Source: Mariniblastus sp964414815 (lineage in GTDB: Bacteria; Planctomycetota; Planctomycetia; Pirellulales; Pirellulaceae). Taken from it: DNA of 64,000 nucleotides. The stretch's first letter is position 1. Every line of letters starts with the position of its first letter. The notes under the pieces are model-generated. The model saw nothing but the letters and a program-made list of their open reading frames with translations, made no database searches and was not told the DNA's origin. Below are positions 32,347 through 41,202 of the stretch, piece by piece. The translations under genes were made by a program, and so were the position numbers. The stretch is taken from NCBI GenBank assembly GCA_964414815.1, contig CAYPXY010000018.1, positions 13,340 through 77,339 on the forward strand. Direction: 5' to 3'.

Positions 32347-34920
32347 ATGACGAAGCCCGAACTCATGAGCCCGGCTGGATACTGGCCGCAGTTGCAGACC
32401 GCGATTGAAGCGGGTGCGGATGCGGTCTACTTTGGGCTGAACCATTTTTCGGCTCGGGGAAAAGTCGGATTCACGCTCGGCGAATTGCCCGAAGTATTCG
32501 AAACGCTGCACGGGCGAGGCGTGAAGGGGTTCGTCACTTTCAACACGCTGGTGTTCGATCACGAACTCGAGCTGGCCGAGGCCGCCATTTGCGAAATCGC
32601 GGCGGTCGGAGCGGATGCGGTGATCGTGCAGGATGTCGGGATGGCCAAGCTGATTTCAGAAATTGCTCCGGGACTGGTCATTCACGGCAGTACACAAATG
32701 TCGATCACCAGCGCCGAAGGAGCCGAGCTGGCTCGATCGTTCGGCTGCCAGCGGGTGGTTCTCGGACGCGAGCTGAGTCTGGCGGATATTCGCAGGATCA
32801 AAGCAGCGACCGACATGGAGCTGGAAGTCTTTGTTCATGGAGCGCTGTGTGTTTCTTATTCCGGACAGTGTTTCAGCAGCGAAGCCTGGGGCGGCCGCAG
32901 CGCCAATCGTGGCAAATGTGCCCAAGCATGCCGATTGTCGTATGACTTGATCGTCGATGGTCGTCCGCGCGACCTTGGCGAGTATCGATATTTGTTGTCG
33001 CCAGGCGATTTGTATGCGCTCGAGCAAGTCCCCGAATTGGTCGAGATCGGAATTGCCTGTTTGAAAATCGAAGGGCGCTACAAGGAGTCCGAATACGTTG
33101 CACTGACGACGCGCGCCTATCGCGAAGCAATCGATGCGGCCTGGTACGGCTTGCCGAATGAGATTTCTGCCGAAGAGAAACGCGACCTGGAACAGATTTA
33201 TTCACGCGGTCTCGGGCCGCATTTCATGTCCGGGACGAATCATCAGTCGGTGGTCATCGGACGTGCGCCCCGGCATCGCGGCGTGCGGGTGGGCAAGGTC
33301 GTTTCGGTCGGTCGTGATCGCGTGAGTGTTCGGGTCGAACATGAAGTCCGGCCAGGCGATGGGCTGGTATTCGATGCGGCCAATTGGCGAAGCCCAAACG
33401 AAGCGGAAGAAGGCGGAAGCGTTTATGAAGTCGGAGATCAGAAGTCGGAGGTCAGAGATCAGACGTCGGAGGTCGGAGATCAGGTTGTCGAGTTGAAGTT
33501 TGGCTATGGAGAGATTGACTTTGGCCGTATTCGCGTGGACGATTGGGTTTGGCGAACGTCCGATCCTCAGTTAATAAAACGTCTGAAGCCACTGACCAAG
33601 GTAGATCATCCGATTGCAACTCGACCGGTCGTATTTGAAGTCACTGCAAACGTGGGCGAGCCGCTAAGAGTGGATGCGTGGATCGTCCGGTCAGAACTGC
33701 CCGGTGTGGGATGTACCTACACCGGCACTGAGCCCCTTGTCCGCGCCGATCAACGTCCGCTGGACCTGGAGATGCTCCAAGACAAGCTGGGGCGACTGGG
33801 GGGGACCCCTTATCACCTGGGTGAAGTCCGTTTGTTGACGGATGATCCCGTTTTCGTACGTTCGAGTGAACTGAACGAAGCCCGGCGGCAATTGGTCGAT
33901 CAACTTTTCGATCAGTCCGGTGAAATTCGGCCGATTCCCGCCAAGCCAGTCGTTCGCCAGCTCGTTGCGAGCCAGCTCGTGGGACAGACGTCCACGTCTG
34001 TCATACCTCCAGAACAACTCCCCCCACCTGACCATCAACTTCATGTGCTGGTGCGAACCCCCGACCAGCTTGAAGCCGTACTCGATGCCGCCAAAACCAC
34101 ATCCATCGCCAGCGTGACGCTCGACTATCTGGAGCTATATGGTTTGCGTCCGTCGGTCGAACAGATTCGATCCGCGGGATTGCGTCCGCGCGTGGCCAGC
34201 CCGCGCATCCTCAAACCAAGCGAACAAAAAATCGTCAAGTTCCTGCTCTCGCTCGAATGCGACCTGCTGATCCGCACCGGCGGGTTGCTCTATCAACTTT
34301 CATCCCTCCTCCCTCATCCTTCATCCCTCCTCTGCGGTGACTTCAGTCTCAACGCCGCCAATGTCGTTGCCTGTCATGCTTATCTTGATCTTGGCCTGCA
34401 GCGTATCACGCCGACCTACGATCTCAATGCCGAGCAAATCGCCAGTCTGACTCAGTGGGTTCCCGCAGACCGCCTCGAAGTCATTGCCTATTCGCACTTG
34501 CCCGTCTTTCATACCGAGCACTGCGTTTTCTGTCGATTTCTTTCCGACGGAACCGACCATACAAACTGCGGCCATCCCTGTGAAAAACATCAGGTTGCCG
34601 TACGCGACCATTCCGGCCGCGAGCATCCGGTGATGGCCGACATCGGCTGCCGCAATACCGTGTTTGGCGCGGAAGCACAGTTTGACGCGATTTCGATAGG
34701 CCGATGGCAGTCGTCGGGCATCCGGCATTTTCGGGCCGAGTTTGTACACCAAACCCCGCAACAAGTGCAGGCCATCCTTCACGCATTTGGAAGCTACTTT
34801 AAATCGAAATGGGACCGTTCCCGATTCGAGCATCAGGTCGCGGAACATTCACCGCAGTTGATTACTCAAGGCAGCCTGTTTGTGCCGCAGGATTTCAAAC
34901 GACTGGTTCAGTTGAACTAG
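32347..34920 (+). CDS. U32 family protein (RlhA-like, with DUF3656-type C-terminal part)
   Basis: 857 aa. The N-terminal U32 domain has MSPAGYWPQLQTAIEAGADA, VQDVGMAKLI and VFVHGALCVSYSGQC. Four cysteines at 168, 175, 191 and 195 (RGKCAQACRL) match the Fe-S-binding set of RlhA/TrhP tRNA and rRNA hydroxylation proteins. The longer C-terminal half holds another Cys/His cluster (HTEHCVFCRF, CGHPCEKH) as in the DUF3656-bearing group, suggesting a 23S rRNA-modifying role. Two heptamer-derived insertions are present: residues about 361-379 and 652-662. They lie outside conserved motifs. Function in rRNA hydroxylation is inferred from family. Confidence 0.85.
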   Translation: MTKPELMSPAGYWPQLQTAIEAGADAVYFGLNHFSARGKVGFTLGELPEVFETLHGRGVKGFVTFNTLVFDHELELAEAAICEIAAVGADAVIVQDVGMAKLISEIAPGLVIHGSTQMSITSAEGAELARSFGCQRVVLGRELSLADIRRIKAATDMELEVFVHGALCVSYSGQCFSSEAWGGRSANRGKCAQACRLSYDLIVDGRPRDLGEYRYLLSPGDLYALEQVPELVEIGIACLKIEGRYKESEYVALTTRAYREAIDAAWYGLPNEISAEEKRDLEQIYSRGLGPHFMSGTNHQSVVIGRAPRHRGVRVGKVVSVGRDRVSVRVEHEVRPGDGLVFDAANWRSPNEAEEGGSVYEVGDQKSEVRDQTSEVGDQVVELKFGYGEIDFGRIRVDDWVWRTSDPQLIKRLKPLTKVDHPIATRPVVFEVTANVGEPLRVDAWIVRSELPGVGCTYTGTEPLVRADQRPLDLEMLQDKLGRLGGTPYHLGEVRLLTDDPVFVRSSELNEARRQLVDQLFDQSGEIRPIPAKPVVRQLVASQLVGQTSTSVIPPEQLPPPDHQLHVLVRTPDQLEAVLDAAKTTSIASVTLDYLELYGLRPSVEQIRSAGLRPRVASPRILKPSEQKIVKFLLSLECDLLIRTGGLLYQLSSLLPHPSSLLCGDFSLNAANVVACHAYLDLGLQRITPTYDLNAEQIASLTQWVPADRLEVIAYSHLPVFHTEHCVFCRFLSDGTDHTNCGHPCEKHQVAVRDHSGREHPVMADIGCRNTVFGAEAQFDAISIGRWQSSGIRHFRAEFVHQTPQQVQAILHAFGSYFKSKWDRSRFEHQVAEHSPQLITQGSLFVPQDFKRLVQLN
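33429..33483. repeat. GTCGGAG/GTCAGAG degenerate heptamer repeat inside the U32 gene
   Basis: Repeated units (GTCGGAGATCAGAAGTCGGA and similar) encode the peptide GDQKSEVRDQTSEVGDQ. Related to the GAGGTCA arrays. The reading frame is kept. Confidence 0.85.
34300..34331. repeat. TCATCCC-type repeat inside the U32 gene
   Basis: Units of TCATCCC/TCCTCCC encode SSLLPHPSSLL, the same peptide flavour as in the gene at 29121-30314. Confidence 0.85.
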
Positions 34921-34923
34921 CGC

Positions 34924-35682
34924 TTACACCAACTCGAATCGCAGGCCGTCGTAGGCGACTTCAATGCCTGCCGGGAGTCGTGAGTTGACTTCATCGTAAT
35001 CGATGTGGCAGGAACAATGAGTGAGGTAGGTTCGTTTGGGTTTGAGTTGCTGAGCCACTTCGACGGCTTCTTCGATGCTGAAGTGAGTTGCGTGGGGGTC
35101 GGGCCGAAGGGCATCGAGAATCAGTACTTCCAGGCCTTCGAGCAGTAACATGCTCGCGGGCGGGATGGCGCTGACGTCCGTGCAATAGGCGATGTTGCCG
35201 ATGCGAAATCCCAACACATCGAATTTGGGACCGTGCTTGAGCGGGATCGGAATGACGGTCGATCCCAATATGGAAATCGGTTGATCATGGATTCGGTGAA
35301 GATCGATCGCCGGGACCGCACCGATATGAGTGACGGGCTCATCGGAAAATGCGTAATCAAAGGCCTTTCGAATCCGTCGCTCCACGTTTTCGTTGCAGTA
35401 GACTGGAACGGCGTGCCCCAGATAGAACTGAAACAGTCGCAGGTCGTCGAATCCCATCACATGATCCGAATGTTCATGCGTGTAAATCACGGCATGGACC
35501 AATCCGATTTTTTCCCGCAACAGTTGCGTTCTCAAATCGGGCGAAGTATCGATCAACAAATTTCCTTCGGGCAGCCCCAGGATCGCGCTGCAGCGGGTTC
35601 GCTGATTGCGCGGCAATCCCCCCTGGCAGACTTTGCAGGCGCATCCGAGAGCCGGCACTCCGACCGACGTTCCGCAGCCCAA
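34924..35682 (-). CDS. MBL-fold metallohydrolase (PhnP/lactamase-like)
   Basis: 252 aa counted from TTG at 35682. The metal motif is TYTHEHSDH-like (IYTHEHSDHVMG), with further ligands in LKHGP and LTHCSCHID and a Cys pair near the start (GCACKVCQGG) seen in PhnP-type proteins. PhnP hydrolyses cyclic phosphate esters; the exact substrate here is uncertain. The frame is open upstream to an in-frame stop near 35755 but has only CTG and ATC codons, so initiation at TTG is the best available; this truncates the usual first beta strand by a few residues. Convergent with the U32 gene, 3 bp apart. Confidence 0.83.
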   Translation of the reverse strand: MGCGTSVGVPALGCACKVCQGGLPRNQRTRCSAILGLPEGNLLIDTSPDLRTQLLREKIGLVHAVIYTHEHSDHVMGFDDLRLFQFYLGHAVPVYCNENVERRIRKAFDYAFSDEPVTHIGAVPAIDLHRIHDQPISILGSTVIPIPLKHGPKFDVLGFRIGNIAYCTDVSAIPPASMLLLEGLEVLILDALRPDPHATHFSIEEAVEVAQQLKPKRTYLTHCSCHIDYDEVNSRLPAGIEVAYDGLRFELV

Positions 35683-36162
35683 CAGGATGAGCTGACCGGA
35701 GATGTCGGTGGTTGCGGCTTTTTTTTTGATGGGAGTTTTTGGGATGGTTGTCAGAGGTCAGTTGTCAGTTGTGGGATTGTCTCGCATGTGGCCAGGATAG
35801 GCCGAATGCTGCAAGGATAAGGAATAGGGAGGTGTAGAACATGGCACGCCACTTGCATTTTAGCTCTTTTTCCGACTCCTACCTGACGGAAAGAGGGGGC
35901 AGGATGCTCGTTTTTCCGTTGACCGCAAGCCGGGATAGCTATAACTTGTTAGGATTATTAAGGGTAATCGCTTTAATAACCTGCTCCAATTCGCACTTTT
36001 CGCGGCAATTCGATCGAATCGTCTTCAAAAGTGATTAAGAATTGTTAAATAAAATACAAAACTACGACTTGCTATCAATTTATCTGACAAAATTGCGGTT
36101 TTAAAATACGCCACGGGCCAAATTTTGGCCAGCCAACTATAACAAACCGCCGGAAAATAACC
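35683..36162. other. Intergenic region upstream of secA
   Basis: About 480 bp. The first part holds degenerate GTCAGAG/GTCAGTT repeat units (35748-35772) and a T9 run. The last 120 bp are A/T-rich and probably contain the secA promoter, but I cannot pick a -35/-10 pair with confidence. Confidence 0.5.
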
Positions 36163-39100
36163 ATGGAAACCCTGGAACGAATTTGGGACGCCATTACATC
36201 CTTTTTTTCGGGATTGCTGACCGGATTTGAAAGGATGATCACCAACCTGTTTGGCTCATCCAACGCTCGCTATATCAAGAAGCTTCAAAGCAGGGTCGAC
36301 GCGATCAACGCGATCGAAGGACACTATGAGGCGATGTCCGAAGACGAGCTGAGACAGCAAACGGAAAAGTTCAAAGAGCGTCTCAAAAATGGCGAAACGA
36401 CCGACGACATTTTGATCGAAGCCTTTGCCGTCTGCCGCGAAGGTGGCAAGCGGTTCCTCGGCATGCGGCACTACGATGTTCAGATGATCGGGGGGATGGT
36501 TCTCCACAGTGGTGCCGTCGCCGAAATGGTCACGGGGGAAGGTAAAACCCTGGTGGCCACGCTTCCGGCATATCTGAATTCCCTGGTCGGGCGCGGAGTG
36601 CATGTGGTGACGGTCAACGACTATCTGGCGCGTCGCGACATGGAGTGGATGGCTCCGCTGTATCTGGGATTGGGCGTGAGCGTCGGTGCCATTCAAAGCA
36701 ACATGCCGGCCCGTGATCGGCAAATCGCTTATGACAAGGACATCACCTACGGAACGAACAACGAGTTCGGATTCGACTATCTTCGCGACAACATGCGACC
36801 TGCGGCTCGCGGTGATGATCGTTTTGACAAGCGAATGCAGCAGGCTCAAAGCCCGTTGGCCTTCGCGATCATCGACGAGGTCGACAACATTCTGATTGAC
36901 GAAGCCCGAACACCGCTGATTATTTCAGGTCCTTCCAATCAGAACCCTGCAAAGTATGTCGAAGCCAATCGGATCGCGATGACGTTGACGCAGGATGTCC
37001 ACTATCAGGTCAACGAGAAAGACCATACAGCCTCAATGACCGATGAGGGGATCCGTCACGCAGAAAAGCTTGCTGGAGTTGAAAGCTTTTACACGGCGGG
37101 CAACATGGACTGGCCGCACTTGATCGACAACGCGCTCAAGGCCCGGGCACTTTATAAACGTGACGTCAACTACGTCGTCAAGGATGGGGCCGTCATTATC
37201 GTCGATGAGTTCACCGGACGTTTGATGGAAGGCCGGCAATGGAGCGATGGTTTGCATCAGGCCGTCGAAGCCAAGGAAGGAGTGAAGGTCAAGGAAGAGA
37301 CCCAAACCCTTGCGACCATCACGCTGCAAAACTATTTCAAGCTCTACGACAAGATCTGCGGGATGACCGGAACCGGGATGACCGAGGCCGAAGAGTTCTG
37401 GAAAATTTACAAACTCAATGTGGTCGCGATCCCCACCAACCGCGAGATGCAGCGAATCACGCACCCCGACATCATCTATGCGACTGAGAAATTCAAGTGG
37501 CGTGCGATTGCGGATGAAATCGAGTACTACCATCGCCACCATATCGCGTTCATGAAAAATGGTGACTACTACGTCGGGCGAATCAAGCAGGAGAACGAAA
37601 GCGAAGTTGTCATTGCTGACAAGACCGACGGCCAGTTGAACACGCTCAGCCGCTCGAAAATAGATCGCATTCAGTCTCCCGGTCGTCCGATTCTCGTCGG
37701 TACCGTTTCCATCGAAAAGAGTGAACATCTCTCCCACATTCTTGACCAGCGGGGCATCAAACACGAAGTCCTCAACGCCAAGAATCATAAACGGGAGGCC
37801 GAAATTATCGCTCAGGCGGGGCGCAAAGGTGCCGTGACCATCGCCACCAACATGGCAGGGCGGGGTACGGACATCGTGCTTGGCGGCAACGCGGAAACGA
37901 TGGCTTGGGCGCGACTGCAGGACAAATATCCCACCCGTCTCGACGTACCGCTCGCAGAATGGGATGCCTTGGTCGAACAAATCGAAACCGAACAGAACAT
38001 GAAGGAGCAGGGGGAGGAAGTCAAAGACCTCGGCGGCTTGCATGTGATCGGTAGCGAGCGTCATGATGCTCGGCGGATCGACTTGCAGCTTCGCGGTCGT
38101 TGCGGTCGGCAGGGGGACCCGGGTAGCAGTCGATTCTTCCTCAGTCTTGACGATGACCTGATGCGAATTTTTGCCGGACCGTTCGTCAAACGAGTCCTCG
38201 AAATGGGTGGCTTCAAGGACGACTTGCCGATCGAAAGCCGTATGGTCTCACGCCGAATTGATGCGGCTCAGAAGAAACGCGAAGAGTACAACTTTGAAAT
38301 TCGTAAGAGCCTGCTCGAGTACGACGAGGTGATGGACGAGCAGCGAAAACGTGTCTATCGTTTCCGTCAGCGAATTCTCGATGGCCAGAGTTGCCGCGAA
38401 GTAGTCGAAGACATGATCCGCGATCAAGTCGAGAAAAACATCGAAGGCTTTCTGGCCAGTGATTATGGCCAAACCTCCTTTGCGAGCTACGCCGGAAAGC
38501 AGACCTGGACCTCGCTTGATTCCAAACTTTTCCGCAATGCAAAACCGGACGAGGCGATCAAAATTGTGCTCGACGAAGCCGAACGTTTTGCCGAAACCGA
38601 AATTCTGAACAAGATCGAAGAGAACCTTTCGCTGGCCGAAGAGGAGTCTGAATGGAATTGGGAAGCGTTGGCTTACTTCGTCAACACGCGATACAACCTT
38701 GGCGTTCGCGACCGCGACCTGAAGCAGGTTGGCCGAGATCGCGTGGACGAATTCTTGATCAACAAGGCTCGTGCGGCGGTACAGAAGACTGAGATTCAGG
38801 GCGCTGAGCAAATGCTCGATCCTGATTACGGATTGCAAAGCGTCGCCATCTGGGTGAAAGCCCGGTTTGGGATGGAACTGGACATTGAATCCATTCGCCA
38901 CCGCAACACTCAGGATGTGGTGGAGATGATTGCCAGTATGGCGATTCAGGCATATCACGACAAGGAAGCCCAATATCCGGTCATCGCCGGATTCTACTTG
39001 TTCGAACAGGCCGCTCCTCCGGGGGCGACGGGGCCGCTGGATCGGGAAGGATTGGTTCACTGGGCAAGTCGCCGGTTCAACACCGAAATCACACTCGAAG

Positions 39101-39849
39101 ACATCAAGAACAAACAGCGCGACGAGATTCGCTCGCTGTTGGTCGATAAGAGTCTTGATTCGCAAGTGAAGGCCCGAGAATCGCTGGAGTCGCTCAGCAA
39201 AAAAATTGCACAACTTGCCGATGGCGGTCAATTGCCACTGGATCATTCCAATGGAACGGCAGCGTCGCTCAAGGATTGGTTCAAAGAGTCGTTCGACTAC
39301 GATTTGCCGCTGGAGAAGTTCGAAGGCTACGAGCGAGAAGAACTGGCACAGAAGCTCGAAGCGATTGTCGAAGATCATTTCCACCCCGAGTTCCGCCGAA
39401 TGGAGCGGATGGTGCTGCTGGAGATTGTCGATACGGCCTGGAAAGACCATTTGCTGGCCATGGATTACCTGCGCAGTGCCGTTGGACAGCGCGGGATGGC
39501 CCAGCTCGATCCGAAAGTCGAATACAAACGGGAAGGGATGCGTCTGTTCGAAGGGCTTTGGGTGTCGATCGGAGAACGAGTAACCGATATCGTGTTCCGG
39601 GTGGAGCAGTTGAACGAAGAGTTCGTCAGCCACACGCTGGTAGAAACCAGTGCCCGCCACGAAGACTTCCAGCACCGTCAGACGGACATCGGACGCGAAC
39701 AGCAAGAAGCCATCGACCGCTCGGGCAAGACCGATTTCCAAGTCGAACAGGTTCGTAACACCAGCAAAGTCGGGCGCAACGATCCCTGCCCATGCGGCAG
39801 CGGCAAGAAGTACAAGGTGTGCTGTTTGAGGAATCAGAAAGCGGGGTAA
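36163..39849 (+). CDS. secA: Preprotein translocase ATPase SecA, enlarged
   Basis: 1228 aa, against about 900 for typical SecA. Walker A GEGKT is at 125-129, the second ATPase motif at IIDEVDNILIDEARTP, and QLRGRCGRQGDPG marks nucleotide-binding domain 2. The zinc motif CPCGSGKKYKVCC at 1209-1221 binds SecB or ribosomes. Two enlargements are visible. A segment at about 458-505 sits just before GRPILVGTVSIEKSE. Four degenerate repeats of about 31 residues lie at 833, 893, 963 and 1035 (for example AIWVKARFGMELDIESI and LVHWASRRFNTEITLEDI). SecA drives post-translational export through SecYEG. First gene of a likely operon with the KDO transferase and BatD-like genes. Confidence 0.95.
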   Translation: METLERIWDAITSFFSGLLTGFERMITNLFGSSNARYIKKLQSRVDAINAIEGHYEAMSEDELRQQTEKFKERLKNGETTDDILIEAFAVCREGGKRFLGMRHYDVQMIGGMVLHSGAVAEMVTGEGKTLVATLPAYLNSLVGRGVHVVTVNDYLARRDMEWMAPLYLGLGVSVGAIQSNMPARDRQIAYDKDITYGTNNEFGFDYLRDNMRPAARGDDRFDKRMQQAQSPLAFAIIDEVDNILIDEARTPLIISGPSNQNPAKYVEANRIAMTLTQDVHYQVNEKDHTASMTDEGIRHAEKLAGVESFYTAGNMDWPHLIDNALKARALYKRDVNYVVKDGAVIIVDEFTGRLMEGRQWSDGLHQAVEAKEGVKVKEETQTLATITLQNYFKLYDKICGMTGTGMTEAEEFWKIYKLNVVAIPTNREMQRITHPDIIYATEKFKWRAIADEIEYYHRHHIAFMKNGDYYVGRIKQENESEVVIADKTDGQLNTLSRSKIDRIQSPGRPILVGTVSIEKSEHLSHILDQRGIKHEVLNAKNHKREAEIIAQAGRKGAVTIATNMAGRGTDIVLGGNAETMAWARLQDKYPTRLDVPLAEWDALVEQIETEQNMKEQGEEVKDLGGLHVIGSERHDARRIDLQLRGRCGRQGDPGSSRFFLSLDDDLMRIFAGPFVKRVLEMGGFKDDLPIESRMVSRRIDAAQKKREEYNFEIRKSLLEYDEVMDEQRKRVYRFRQRILDGQSCREVVEDMIRDQVEKNIEGFLASDYGQTSFASYAGKQTWTSLDSKLFRNAKPDEAIKIVLDEAERFAETEILNKIEENLSLAEEESEWNWEALAYFVNTRYNLGVRDRDLKQVGRDRVDEFLINKARAAVQKTEIQGAEQMLDPDYGLQSVAIWVKARFGMELDIESIRHRNTQDVVEMIASMAIQAYHDKEAQYPVIAGFYLFEQAAPPGATGPLDREGLVHWASRRFNTEITLEDIKNKQRDEIRSLLVDKSLDSQVKARESLESLSKKIAQLADGGQLPLDHSNGTAASLKDWFKESFDYDLPLEKFEGYEREELAQKLEAIVEDHFHPEFRRMERMVLLEIVDTAWKDHLLAMDYLRSAVGQRGMAQLDPKVEYKREGMRLFEGLWVSIGERVTDIVFRVEQLNEEFVSHTLVETSARHEDFQHRQTDIGREQQEAIDRSGKTDFQVEQVRNTSKVGRNDPCPCGSGKKYKVCCLRNQKAG

Positions 39850-39859
39850 CGGTTACCCT

Positions 39860-41191
39860 TTGTTCAATATCCTCTACATCCTGCTGCTGATCCTCGGATC
39901 GCCAATCATTTTTTGGCGAATGGTGCGGGGCAAGAACCGCCGTGGTTGGCTGCAAAAAGCGTTTGGTCTTGTTCCGATTCGCGATTCCGGAAAGCGCTGT
40001 ATCTGGTTCCACGCCGTCAGTGTCGGTGAGGTCAATCTGCTCGCGCCGATCATCGAACGTATCAGGCGTGAACTGCCCGAATGGGAACTGGTCATTTCGA
40101 CGACCACTGAAACAGGATTCGATCTGGCGACAAAGAAATATTCGCCGCATACGGTTTTCTTTTTTCCGTTCGATTTTTCCTGGGCGGTGCGAAATGCCGT
40201 GCGTCGCATTCGGCCCGATCTGGTGGTGATGGCAGAACTGGAAATCTGGCCTAACTTCATTTCGATTCTGGCCCGGACTTCAAACCAACCTCCGCATAAC
40301 GGGCGAAGCCGTTCATCACGTGGGATTCCCATCGCCATCATCAACGGTCGGCTGAGCGAATCCAGCTTTCGGGGTTATTCCCGATTTCGATGGCTCGCAA
40401 ATCGGTACTTTGCCCGGCTTACGTTGGTGGCAGCGCAGGACGAGACCTATGCCCAGCGGTTTATCGAGCTGGGATGCGATCCGGATAAAGTCATTGTCAC
40501 CGGTAATATCAAGTATGATGGGGTGCAAACCGATCGTAACCATCCGCTGAGCCAGCGGCTGAGAAAACTTGCGGCGGTAGAACCCAACGAAATCGTATTT
40601 CTGGCCGGCAGCACACAAATAGAGGACGAACAGGTTGCCGCAAGAGCCTGGCAGGATCTATCTAGCACGTTTCCCGATCTTCGTTTGATCATCGTGCCGA
40701 GGCATCCCGAGCGAGCGGAGAGCCTGGTCGCCGAGCTAAATCAAATGGGTTTATCGGCCGTTCGGCGAAGCTCTTTGGATGAAAGAACAGGCATGTCGCT
40801 TGAGAGAACGGAAGGGGGGAAGCCGGTATTGTTGGTGGACACGGTGGGTGAGCTGGGAGGCTGGTGGGGCGTTGCCGACATCGCGTTTGTCGGTGGCAGC
40901 ATGGGCAATCGCGGCGGCCAAAACATGCTCGAACCGGCAGCCTATGGGATTCCGGTTTCATTTGGACCCAACACCTGGAATTTTCAAACCACGGTTTCGG
41001 TTCTGCTAGCCGCCGAGGGGGCGGTCGTTGTTCGCAACGAAACGGAACTACAGAATTTTATGGAACACAGTATCATGGACCGTGACTGGGCAGCACAGTT
41101 AGGCCGTCGCGCCCAGCAAGAAATTCTGCGCCACCAGGGTGCTGCAGATAAAACCGTCCAGTTGCTGAAGGAATTGGTTACCGATTATTGA
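39860..41191 (+). CDS. waaA: 3-deoxy-D-manno-octulosonic acid (KDO) transferase
   Basis: 443 aa from a TTG at 39860, ten bases after the secA stop. An N-terminal membrane anchor (FNILYILLLILGSPIIFW) is followed by the GT-B glycosyltransferase fold: CIWFHAVSVGEVNLLAPII with the catalytic Glu of the ASVGE-type motif, then VSTTTETG-like ISTTTETGF, PVLLVDTVGELGGWW and AFVGGSMGNRGGQN near the donor site. It transfers KDO from CMP-KDO to lipid A precursor at the inner face of the cytoplasmic membrane. This supports an LPS-bearing outer membrane. Confidence 0.93.
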   Translation: MFNILYILLLILGSPIIFWRMVRGKNRRGWLQKAFGLVPIRDSGKRCIWFHAVSVGEVNLLAPIIERIRRELPEWELVISTTTETGFDLATKKYSPHTVFFFPFDFSWAVRNAVRRIRPDLVVMAELEIWPNFISILARTSNQPPHNGRSRSSRGIPIAIINGRLSESSFRGYSRFRWLANRYFARLTLVAAQDETYAQRFIELGCDPDKVIVTGNIKYDGVQTDRNHPLSQRLRKLAAVEPNEIVFLAGSTQIEDEQVAARAWQDLSSTFPDLRLIIVPRHPERAESLVAELNQMGLSAVRRSSLDERTGMSLERTEGGKPVLLVDTVGELGGWWGVADIAFVGGSMGNRGGQNMLEPAAYGIPVSFGPNTWNFQTTVSVLLAAEGAVVVRNETELQNFMEHSIMDRDWAAQLGRRAQQEILRHQGAADKTVQLLKELVTDY

Positions 41192-41202
41192 ACAACAGAA
41201 CC

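Noticed and set aside
38248..39741. 497-codon open frame on the minus strand
   Set aside because: Antisense to secA in a region of strong codon bias; no motif.
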